A stretch of DNA of 64,000 nucleotides from Utricularia gibba. Its lineage: Eukaryota > Streptophyta > Magnoliopsida > Lamiales > Lentibulariaceae. Position 1 is the stretch's first letter. Each line of letters opens with the position of its first letter. The stretch spans positions 1,550,001-1,614,000 of the forward strand of contig CM007992.1 in assembly GCA_002189035.1 (NCBI GenBank). The letters run 5' to 3'. The position numbers were made by a program, and so were the translations under genes. The notes under the pieces were generated by a model, which worked only from the letters and a program-made list of their open reading frames with translations, did no database searches and was not told the origin of the DNA. This document shows, one piece after another, positions 33,260 to 45,064 of this stretch.

Positions 33260-35781
33260 ATGGCGCTTCTAGTTTCTGGTAGGAGATGGGATTTCCTTGT
33301 TTTGGCCCTGTGTTTTTTGGCGATGCTCAGCGTAGATGGCGTCCATGGGGCACACAATGTATTCACCAATCTGCAATCTGTCGTAGCCGCTAATGTGAAG
33401 CAGGAGCACCGGACAGCATACCATTTTCAACCCTCAAGACATTGGATTAACGGTACCAAATTCATGTTTTAGCTTCGCTTTCTGCATGAGTTTTGTGAAG
33501 ATATTGTTGTTTTGGAAAACCTCAATTCTTATCCAGAATCTGAACACACCACACACGAGGGCATCACTCCGCATTAATGAGGCATCCTTCCCCCTATTAA
33601 ACACACGCCATTTTTATTTTATTCTGAACCAGTCCGAATAAGCAATGACTTGGCAATTTCATTGCATGCATGCATTTTTTTTTTTTTTTTTTTTGGATTC
33701 TGATACCATTTCCTCCTTTCCTCCCTAAAAGGCAACATTTTTCCCCTTTTCCAGTTGTGTCTTAAAACCGTACCCCATGTGTTCTTTCATTCTGCTATTT
33801 TACTTTTTTGTTGATGGAAGTTTGGTTTATGAACTAATGGGCTCATGCTTTTGTTTCTCCACATGACGATCCTGGGAAAATGGAAACAAAATCAGATCCC
33901 AATGGTGAGTGTTCGTTCCTTTTAACCTTTTGGCATATTTTCCAGTTTATTCAATAGTTTGATCATTTTTTAAATAATAACAGGTCCAATGTATTACAAC
34001 GGATTTTATCATCTCTTCTACCAATACAATCCAAAAGGAGCGGTTTGGGGTAACATCGTCTGGGCTCATTCAGTTTCGAAAGACTTGATCAACTGGATCA
34101 AACTTGAACCAGCCATTTATCCATCAAAGTCATTTGATAATTATGGCTGTTGGTCCGGCTCTGCAACTGTTCTCCCTGGAAATAAGCCGGTCATTCTTTA
34201 TACTGGGATTGTTGATGAAAACAATACTCAGGTGCAAAACTATGCTGTTCCAGCTAATCTTTCAGATCCTTATCTTCGAGAATGGATAAAGCCCAATGAT
34301 AATCCATTGATCGTGTCGGATGAATCCATCAACAAGACCGCTTTTCGTGATCCAACTACAGCATGGTTCGGTCATGATGGCCACTGGAGAATTGTCATTG
34401 GTGGTCGGCGTAAGCATAGGGGAATGACGTTCCTTTACCGGAGCAAAGACTTCAAGCAATGGATCAAGGCGAAGCATCCATTGCATTCTGTGTCTGGAAC
34501 CGGCAATTTTGAGTGCCCAGATTTCTTCCCTGTTTCTGTTACCACAAGAAATGGACTTGATACTTCAGCTTTTGGGGAAAATGTGAAGCATGTGATGAAG
34601 GTAAGTCTTGATGTTACGAGGTATGAGTATTACACCATTGGGACATATCATCGTGATTTGGATAAATATATTCCAGATGAGGATTTGATTGATGGGTGGC
34701 ATGGATTGAGGTATGATTATGGAAACTTTTATGCTTCAAAATCTTTTTATGATCTTAGCAAGCAACGAAGAATTTTGTGGGGATGGGCAAATGAATCAGA
34801 TACTACTGAAAATGATGTTAAGAAGGGATGGGCCGGTATACAGGTACCTAATTAACTAGTTCTTTTGTATTTAAATTCATATGCTAATTGATTTTTTTTT
34901 TTTTTCAGTTGATTCCTCGAACATTGGTTCTGGATCCGAATGGGAGACAACTTATTCAATGGCCTATTAAGGAAGTGGAAACACTAAGGAAAAACAAGGT
35001 GGAATTGAACAACAAAGATCTTCATAGTGGACAACAAATTGAGATTCATGGCATCACTCCCGCCCAAGTTGATGTTGATGTCACCTTTACTTTTGATAAT
35101 TTGGACAAGGCTGAACCTCTGGATCCAAGATGGGATATACATGATCCACAAAAGATTTGTGGGGAGAGAGACTCAAGTGTTCAAGGAACATTAGGACCAT
35201 TTGGTCTTATTACTCTAGCTTCTGAGAAACTGGAAGAATACACTCCAGTGTTCTTCAGGATTTTCAAGGATCAAAATCAATATTTAGTTCACTTATGTTC
35301 AGATGCTTCAAGGTACTCTTAACATCTATTAATATTTGAAATATACATTACATGTCAATTATTTCGTAGGTCTTATTGTTTAACGTTTGTAGATCCACAT
35401 TGTTGAGTGGAAAATCACAAATGGATGGAGGAAGTGATGCATATCGACCATCTTTCGGAGGATTTGTGAATGTGGACTTGAAGGACAAGAGTCTTTCCCT
35501 TAGGAGCTTGGTAAAATGCCATCTCATCTCTTTGCCACAAATCCATTATCATTATTTCATTTTTTTGATGGTGCATTTGTCATTATTTTAAACAGATTGA
35601 TCACTCCGTCGTGGAGAGCTTTGCATCCGGAGGAAAGACTGTGATAACATCTCGTGTGTATCCAAGCCTAGCAATTTTTGAAGAGGCACACTTGTATGTT
35701 TTCAATAATGGTACTGTACCAGTGAGAATCCAGAAGCTGAGTTCGTGGAGCATGAAAAGGCCTGTCTACATGAACCAGTGA
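33260..35781 (+). CDS. Cell-wall-type beta-fructofuranosidase (acid invertase), right copy
   Basis: A GH32 sucrose-cleaving enzyme, predicted secreted. Exons: 33260-33452, 33896-33904 (9-bp mini-exon), 33984-34843, 34909-35312, 35393-35510 and 35596-35781. Phases agree and give 589 residues. Exons 1-3 encode the same protein as the left copy, including signal sequence, WINDPNG, FRDP, ECPD and D-x-x-R. Differences begin near the end of exon 4 (for example LVHLC against LVLLC) and grow in exons 5 and 6, where this copy ends in Gln after MN. The exon 5 acceptor was set at 35392 because an earlier AG (35370) shifts the frame. No inactivating change seen. Its promoter beyond the TATA box differs from the left copy. 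Confidence 0.93.
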
Positions 35782-36560
35782 AGATATCTCATGTACAAAA
35801 CCTGGATTTTGCTGCTGCTGCTTTTTGGTGAATTCTTTTATTTCTAGTAGCTTGTCAATAATTTTCATGAAACGTAAATAAGTTCATCTGGTTTGATTGT
35901 TCTACGTTTTTTATTGTTAGATTTTTGGGACTATCCATTCTTTCTGATGTTTTTCGATGTTCCATAAAAAATGATAACCTAAGATGATCCGCACCTTCTG
36001 TTGTTGTTCCAAGATGATTTCATTTCTTCATAAAGTTCCTTAATCTTACCAAGGTATAACATCTTATAACCAAGTTCAGATTCTGGGGGAACTAACTGCC
36101 CAGGTAACAAGGAATGCCACATTGTGGTGCTACAACTGAGACATATTCAATAACTACCTTTAATCCAGTCCTAATTAGCATCCATCCACTCAAATATATT
36201 TGTTTATAAACGGAGACAAGTTTTGAATTGTTGACTATCCATCATTCCTTGTTTCTTCATTAAAAGTAAGTATGTACCCATTTCGTACTCACCAACAACC
36301 CATGAAAAAAAAAAATAGCACCTTATATTGGCTTCCAATATTTGTTTTTTTTTTCATAATTTTTCTTAGATGATGTTACATTGAAAAGAAGCGAATAATT
36401 AATATTTGGCCATTTGATTCATCCTCTCCAAAAATACAATTCACAACCAATGGAGGACAATGAGCGACACTTAACAGCAATTTATGAAGTCCTTTGCGTG
36501 GGTATTTACATCACGTGGATGGCTTGTGATGAATTTTGCTGGAGCTCTACCATTATAAAC

Positions 36561-37680
36561 AAAAATAGTACAAAAAACTTTAAACAAAAATGGTACAAAA
36601 GATATATATAATATCTTTTGGCTAATTTATATCTTTAAACTTTAAATTCCTTAACATTTTTAATATTTTTTCTATCATCCCTAAAACTAACGTCTCCCAC
36701 CACAGCCCCACATTGACCATCCCTAAGCAAAGCACAAAGGTTTAACAATTCTCCCTTCACGCTCATTGGTAAGTGTTTTTTTTAAGAACTATCCAATGCA
36801 TGTAATTTTCTCTTTTTCCTTTGTCTTGATTAGAAGACAATTGACAAAAAGAAATATTAGGAAGAAGAGTATTAACTTGATTGATGATGACAAGAACTTG
36901 TGTGGAGAATATGGTAACAATAACAATCCAATAAATTCCAATAAGGCAGCAATTAAGCAAGTTGGACAATGAAGGAAGAATTATTTCTGATATCGGTATA
37001 TTATATGATTATATCAAATGGATGGAAGATTTAAAATATATTTTATTTAGAGAATCTAAAACAGTTTGTATTATTTTAAACTTATTAAATTATTATGGAA
37101 TAAATAGGAATACTTCAAATTGTATGATTGATGGTACATCATAAAACTCACAAGAAATAATTCAGGTACCACCAATTTTTATATTAGTATTTTGATGTCG
37201 TAACATTATTGAATGATAGAAATAATTGTATTTTTTTCAATGTTTATTATACATATTGTTGTTGTTGTTATTTGGTTTTATCTAGAATACTCCAAAATTG
37301 ACAAACCATTTCCATTATTTCAGGATTGGGAAGAAATATTTAGAAGAGATCTGAGAATTTGCATTTGAATGCAATAAATTTGTTGAAGATGTTCATAAAG
37401 GTGATAAGGATAATCCATCTTTTGATCTTAGAGTGTAATCTATATGACTTATTTTACAACTTATGATTTAAAGTAAAAGTAAAAGTAAATATTTTATACA
37501 ATATCTCTAATTGTTTTAAAACTTAACTTCTATTTCTAATTATTCATAACTTATTTCAATTTTAACTATTTTAGCAACTTATCACATAAGTTGATAAAAT
37601 ATGACTTATTCAATAAATGTAACTTGTACAATAACTTCTACTTATAAATTAAGTAGAAGTTGATGATTCAGTCACACAGA
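36561..37680. other. AT-rich intergenic DNA, no gene seen
   Basis: Small frames at 36766-36972 and 36962-37144 have no recognisable motif and an intergenic base composition. Similarity to the left flank copies stops at about 36560. Confidence 0.6.
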
Positions 37681-38060
37681 CTATACCCTTAGTGATATCT
37701 TATATAGCTTTTCATCAAAAACTAAGTTGTAGATTGAATCTCTCAAAAATGCTGAATGAGCAGTGCAAATGGCAAAAATGATTGATGTTACACTTGAATT
37801 AATAAACAGACTTGGATGATAGAAAAACATGATCAAGTGGCTGATATTATCTTCCATGGGGCCGCCAGTTATCAAAGAATTCTCAACTTGATGAGGTTTT
37901 TGCAAAACTTTAGCTTTGTGCCATGCTCTTGACCTAAACTTCAACCTCGTTTTGATACCAAATGTAGATTGTAGTGCAGCGAGAGTCTTACAACTTCGCA
38001 CCGCATCATCACTTTTTTGAGCAATAGCTCTCCTATTTATATTACAACATAGAATGCTTT
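37681..38060 (-). mobile_element. Possible copia-type LTR edge and primer site relic
   Basis: On the minus strand TGGTATCAAA (37951-37960) resembles the core of the plant copia primer site TGGTATCAGAGC. It follows AT-rich leader-like DNA and precedes an open frame of about 100 codons (37681-38001). No gag motif is clear. The call is weak. Confidence 0.3.
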
Positions 38061-38212
38061 AGATAATTTTTCGTTGACTATTTTTAGATAATTCTTTGAT
38101 ATTCTATTTTCTTCTAGATTCTTTTTTAAGTAAAATTTACCACCATATTTTAGAATATTCTAATTATTTAATCAAGTTTTGCATCATCTTCTAGAATATT
38201 TTAATCTCTGCC

Positions 38213-38443
38213 TTAATTGGATTGGTTTTTACTTCGTTGGGCACTTGTCATAATCAATGCCGGAGGGGTAGTAATTGGATCTCGAAATTGAGTGGGTGAA
38301 ATGGCTGGTGGTTTGTTCCCTTTATCAACTGCTGAGTCGCCAAACACGAACACTGCCGTCGCCTGAGGTAGCGCACGACAGACTTCTCCGACGGCGACGG
38401 CAGGAATATCCATTGGTACAAGAAGTAACAACGTGCTGGCCAT
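38213..38443 (-). pseudogene. GDSL-type esterase/lipase exon-1 fragment
   Basis: The minus strand encodes a hydrophobic start, then ATAVFVFGDSAVDKGN, the GDS catalytic-serine block of plant GDSL esterases. In a shifted frame it continues SNYYPSGIDYDKCPTK. A frameshift and the lack of further exons downstream show that it is a fragment. It may be the missing N-terminal part of the GDSL gene whose later exons lie inverted at 30570-31215, or a separate copy. Confidence 0.75.
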
Positions 38444-38587
38444 CTTCTTTTCAGCGTGAATTTCCTTTTATTTTATTGTCAGAATTGAATATTCAAGAGC
38501 TAAAAGCATCGTTTGAATAATAAAGCGTCGTTGCAAATTTCTTCAATGGATTGACAATATCGGCTTATGGATACAGAGTGATAGGAA

Positions 38588-39811
<1,224 letters not shown>

Positions 39812-39904
39812 TGGAGCAGGAATGTATGAGAAAGAGATGAGGAACTCCACTCCCCTCCGCTCCTTATTTGCGACGGGAGAATTGAGATCCTGTGGATGCC
39901 AGGT

Positions 39905-39940
39905 TGCCACGTCGGACAATCCATCTCGCGACCTCATTGG
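39905..39940 (-). promoter_or_regulatory. G-box-like and CCAAT elements of LHCB5
   Basis: On the minus strand GACGTGGCA (39905-39913) lies about 95 bp upstream of the start codon and CCAAT (39936-39940) about 125 bp upstream. ACGTGGC cores are typical of light-responsive Lhc promoters. Function is inferred from family knowledge. Confidence 0.5.
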
Positions 39941-39989
39941 TCAGTTGGCAAGATGCGCAATCCCAATGATAATTGAGATATGGTAGATT

Positions 39990-42900
39990 TTATGACGTGT
40001 ATTTTACTTTTTTTTTTAATTTTGTTTACAAAAAACTGTGAGGCATCTCCAGTCCGAGAAGTGATTAATCAATTTTTCTGCCGTACAAAAAATAAAACCC
40101 TCAACTGTTAAACTCTAATTTGCATAATTAAAAAATTCATTTAAAGTTATGCTATCCTTATTTAAATCCAATTTTTTCCGCACAGTATATAAATTTTCAG
40201 ATCAAATTAAATATTTTTTAAAAAAACTGGTTATCAAACAACAAACATCTCACACTTTTTATCTGGATTAATTTTTTTAATTTTTAAATGATGAATTTCA
40301 GACCTATCGATAGGTGAGTCTTCACGTTCCTCATATTCCATGAAGGCTAAGCCTTTAGGTTGGGTGACAGATCACCGGTCCCTTTCTCATTCCCGAATAA
40401 ACGGCCGCCATAGGTAATGACTACGTCTCGTAAAATTTTAAACTACATTTAATATTTCATTTATTAGGGTGTTAAATAATATTATATTTCATTAATTAAA
40501 AATTTTTATTCAAATTTATTTTCCACTATTATAATGAAATTTAAAGATATCTGAAAATAATATGTATTTTTTAAAAACTATAGTTTTCAAATATTTATTA
40601 CATAACCTAAAAATATTTCCAAATAATATATATATTTTAAAATCTTATTCCAAATACTTATAACAAAAGTTAGCAAGGTTTAAAATTTTAATAATGCTAT
40701 TATTGTGTTTCACAAAAAATGGTATATTTATTATTTAAGAATTCATATTCCGCACATTTTTTTTATTACTATCCATTATTTTTCTTTTATATTGAATAAT
40801 TATCAAATAATTTAATATTATATATTATTAATTGATAAATTTCAGATTAATTTTTAATGTTTTCTAGAACGTTATAAGTATAAAATAAAAATTTTCAATC
40901 TTTTGCTAACATGAAAATGCTAAATGGATTTTATAATTATTTTGAATAAAATATTATCAATTATTATTACAAAAATTCAAATGTAAAAATTGTGGATAAT
41001 CCTACAAAGTATGGAAATAAATTGGCATGATGATCTTGGTGCAGATTGAGATATACCTAAACCAAGTGTCAACTAAGGTTATTGTAATGGTGGCATCTAA
41101 TAATGAATATTTATTTGTATAATTCCACTATATACTTAGATTTACTTCTGTTTTATGGAAAATTAAATTTATATTTAATATGAGAATTAGAATTTTAAAT
41201 GGATATAAAATTTTCTATTTATCAAGTTCTCCACTTTAACTCATATTATGTTCGTATTTAATGATAGTACCAAGATTTGCATGTTGCAATTTCATCAAAT
41301 ATTTAAAAGGTTCCCTCGTCAATTATTCCCATGAACCATATTATAGTTTTAGGCATACATTAGATATGTTTATGCATGATAATATACAATGTCATTATCC
41401 AATTTTTATAAATTTCTTTTTTCAACTCTACTATTTGGACATCATAACAATTGAACTCAACTCTATGTATTTGAAAATTGATTATCGTTCAATGACAAAG
41501 AAACATCATTATCAATATTACTTTCAACTTCCTATCCGATCACATAAAGTATGAGTTCATTAGATAAAATATTAATTCCAAAGTTGTTAAGGAAATGATC
41601 AAGTGTATGAACACTTGGATGATCTGACACTTGCGATATTGGTGATTCTCCTTCAAGATTTGCGTACATTGTATTTAAAATTTCAAGGTCAATGTTTTCT
41701 AAATAATAATCCATATTCAAGACTTGAATACATCATATATATAATATGTTCCAACTAGCCCATAATTAAAGTCCAATATCTACAAGTTACATCACCTAAT
41801 ATGAAGAATCAATATTCCACGATAGGGTCAATTTTATTGTATCATAGATCAACGATAGTAGTATGAATATTGAGATATCTCGAACAACCTAAGTAGAAAA
41901 TCGCGGTGGTGAGTCATAGTACATACCATTGTTTCCATAAAATAAGTTACCTGCCTAGTATTATCGGATCTCAATTGGAGAGAAAGCCATTGAAATTTTG
42001 AGAGGAAGAACAGGAGGAAAAATAATGATATAAGAGATGTATTTCATAATATGTTTTGTTACTGAATTTTGAATTGAAAAAAAAACAAATGAATTTAATG
42101 TTACATCAAACTTTTTTATAATTTTAATGTTAAAATCTGAATATGTTAATATTACATGTGTATTATTGCTTTGTTTTTGAATTTTGAATTGGAAAAAAAA
42201 CAAATTAATTTAATGTTACACCAATTTTTTTTGAGAGTTTTAATGCTAAAATACGAACATGTCAATGTCACATATATATTATTGCATTGAACAGATTGTT
42301 TATGATATAATATAAAAAGAAATAAATACAATATCCTATTTATGTGAATTTTTGTGCAAAAATTAAATATAAAATGGTGAGTGAATTTTCGTACAAAAAA
42401 TAAACAAAAATGCTGATGTGGAAATAATGTGGAATATTAAAATATAAAGTTGATTATGATTTGAAAGTATCTCTACAATACTTGATGAGAAGGAATTTGC
42501 TTGAGTTCAAACCAATTTAACAACACATACAATCTATAATCCTATCTTAAAAAATATAAGTCACATTTGTATAAGTTTTTAATTTGTTCATTGTTAACCA
42601 AGTTTAAAATTAATTTATATAAAAATAAATAATTTGAAAAATATTAATATACTTTGTAAAAAGTATTATTTAATACATAATTATTTACCGTGTTGGATAA
42701 GAAACTTTATATTGATATTCATATATAATATTATTAAATATCATAACATATAAGTTGGAGAAACATTCATTAATATAATAAGATTCATATTATATTTTAT
42801 CATAGAATTATAAATTCGATTAATAAATAGATTTGCGTTTTACTATAGATATAAATTTAAAATAACAAATTGAATAACTGTATAATATTAATTAATTATT

Positions 42901-43500
42901 GACAACAGAACAAGGACAATCTTGAGTTTAAATAATATAGGATGTGGAATTGTTGAGTTTGATTATTTTTAAAATAGTTTTAATAACACAACAGGGCAAT
43001 TCTTGGATGAATTTGGGATGCCAAACCCTAGATCATTGAGTAAAATAGTTTCTGTTATGTTTTTGTTATAAATAGGAATGATTTTTATTCTAAAAATATA
43101 GAAATGCTTTCTTATTTTATTAAAAATAATTATTGAGAAATAGAACCAAACATAACTTAAATAATGTATAATTTTTATAATCTAGATCTATATGTGTGAT
43201 CCTTGTAATGTTTCAATGATTCTCAAATTATATAATCATATTGTTAAATTATGTAATTTGTAGGAGAAATTTCTTCTGATTAAAAATTTAAAATTGTACC
43301 CTTAATTTTGAAATCTATTTAATTTATGGAAATAAGAGTATTAAAATAAACCCTAGAGAAAAAAAAGACAGTGACTACGTGAGAAAGCACACACAATCCC
43401 ATGCTGCACCCGTCACTGGATTATGGAAACTCCGAATATTCGAAAAATATAGCGCAGCAGAGATTCTATTTTTTACAATTTAATAATAAATAAATAATAC
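39990..43500. other. AT-rich intergenic DNA, no gene seen
   Basis: Long AT-rich stretch with no coding signal on either strand. 40310-40430 is more GC-balanced but not recognised. A tandem duplication lies at 42062-42295. Confidence 0.65.
42062..42295. repeat. Two-copy tandem duplication, unit about 117 bp
   Basis: 42062-42179 and 42180-42295 share 'gaattttgaattg', 'aaaaaaaacaaa', 'aatttaatgttaca' and 'ttttaatg' phrases in the same order with substitutions. Non-coding. Confidence 0.75.
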
Positions 43501-43517
43501 GCCCAGAAAGTTGGTTG

Positions 43518-43526
43518 TATATATAA
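43518..43526 (+). promoter_or_regulatory. TATA-like element before the 73-aa gene
   Basis: TATATATAA about 30 bp before the first ATG (43555). It would leave almost no leader for that ATG, which makes the second in-frame ATG (43567) a plausible alternative start. Confidence 0.45.
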
Positions 43527-43554
43527 GAAGGGAGCGGGGTGTCCCTGCAATTGC

Positions 43555-43776
43555 ATGACTGCGAGGATGGACGCCGGCAAGGGAACAGCGGGCTCGAAGA
43601 ACGACGGCGTCTGCTGCTGCGGCCTCATCAAGCTGCCGTCGATCAACGCCCCGGGCGCCGGTCGGAAAACCAAGGGCAGCCCCTTCAGATACACTCCCGC
43701 CACCTACGCCTTGAACTTCGACGACGGGGTGCGCGGTGACGGCGACGCCGATCAGCGACCCTCCAAAGTATCGTAG
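43555..43776 (+). CDS. Small 73-aa plant protein of unknown function
   Basis: Single-exon frame in a GC-rich island within AT-rich DNA. It contains a Cys cluster (VCCCGLIKLP, about residues 19-28) and a C-terminal-half block PFRYTPATYALNFDDG (about 43-58). As I recall, a similar 'YxPxxYALNFDxG' block occurs in small uncharacterised plant proteins, so I regard this as a real gene. Two start codons are possible (43555 and 43567). No signal peptide or membrane segment. Function unknown. Confidence 0.65.
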   Translation: MTARMDAGKGTAGSKNDGVCCCGLIKLPSINAPGAGRKTKGSPFRYTPATYALNFDDGVRGDGDADQRPSKVS

Positions 43777-45064
43777 TCGCCGGCGGCGAGACTATGAATC
43801 TGTGATATATATATATAAATACGTATATGTGATGGAAGAAGGGGCGGCTTGGGTCGACAATAAGTATAATCGTACCCGTTTATTGGTTGGAGTAATGAGT
43901 CTGTTTGTTGTATTTTCTTATTGAATATTATTATTTTATAGTAAATAGCCTTGTAGATTTTATTTACATTCTGTGATGAACCGGGGCTCAAATTCTCTAT
44001 ACCTTTGTTTTGGAACCGGAAAAAAATCCGGTTCAGAGGGTACATAAATATTATCAATTTTTTATTTCACGTCGCACCTTTAATTAATTTTCTCTTTTAG
44101 ATATATGAAATTAAACAAGATATCGTAATTAACTTAATTATGAATTAAAAATTTATTTTTATTCTAATTTTCTCTTGAATGAATTTAGGATGCTTCATTT
44201 TTAGTTTTTGGGAAAAAAAAAATATTATATTTAATTATTTTTTATTCGTATTACTAAAGTAGGCCGTTAGGATGGCCCGAACTTGCCAGCAGAACGGACA
44301 AAACCCGACTTTAGGGTCGCAGCCGCATATGCCATGCGCCGCCGTGTTCGACGCCCGACGGTCGACGGTGACCGGCGACGTGGGGTCAATTACGTTAAAT
44401 AAAAGAGTGGGATTCAAATATGTACGGTTTGTAAATCTCAATTTCCAATTCCACGGTCAAATCTTCTTCTACTTCTAATATCATTATTACAAAAAACTTG
44501 ATATCTTACCTTTTTTTTTGTTTTGTAATTCGTATCATTACCGTTCCCTAGCACTGGTAGCAGGCCCTGGACTGAGGAGCACCGTTAGTCAAAGAGAAAT
44601 CCGACGGCGGCGGGCGGTGGGGGATGCGCGAGCGCAGTTGTACGAAACTCGAATTCTGGGAATGGAGATTGCTTTGCGTTTGAATCGAATGTTGATTGAT
44701 TTGATTCCGAGCGAGAAAAAAGGAACTCCTTTTCTCGGGGTCGGTGGAAAAGATAAGTGAGCAAGTCATTACGGTTGACCGGAACAACATTCTTGATTTC
44801 TGTTGTCCTGGGCGTCTCGTTTTTCCCTCAGAAAATCGATGGGTTCGATGCAAGTTAAAAATATCTGATCTGTTGGAGGAGGCCAACAGGAATTAGCAGC
44901 CTCCTTTTCACGCGGTTTTTCCGTTGATTATTGCCTTTCCCTTCCTCATTTTTCCGGTTATTTAGTCTTCGTTGAAGAATCTTGACTTACGTTTAGTTGA
45001 CTTGATATTGGAACTATTGTTTTACACTGAAGTTTGTTCGGGATCTTGTGGGTTTGTGAATGAA
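43777..45064. other. Intergenic DNA and probable 5' leader of the next gene
   Basis: 44230-44400 is GC-rich without a convincing frame. 44530-45064 is transcript-like in composition and probably contains the promoter and leader of the PSK SIMULATOR gene. No TATA box is obvious. Confidence 0.45.

Larger units (their letters stand above)
30409..36560 (+). repeat. Right arm of the large palindrome
   Basis: Mirror image of 14840-20534. Starts inside the last PTD exon, then carries the inverted GDSL relic, the unidentified block (broken by an AT-rich insert at about 31520-32150), the invertase gene and its downstream flank. 33173-35290 is nearly identical to the left arm, and the rest is diverged. 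Confidence 0.9.

Noticed and set aside
35371-35392. Earlier splice acceptor (AG at 35369-35370) for invertase exon 5
   Set aside because: Using it shifts the frame and leads to an early stop. The AG at 35391-35392 gives the family sequence R-S-T-L.
40310-40430. GC-balanced patch that looked like organelle or structural-RNA DNA
   Set aside because: I could not match it to any plastid, mitochondrial or RNA gene. Left as intergenic.
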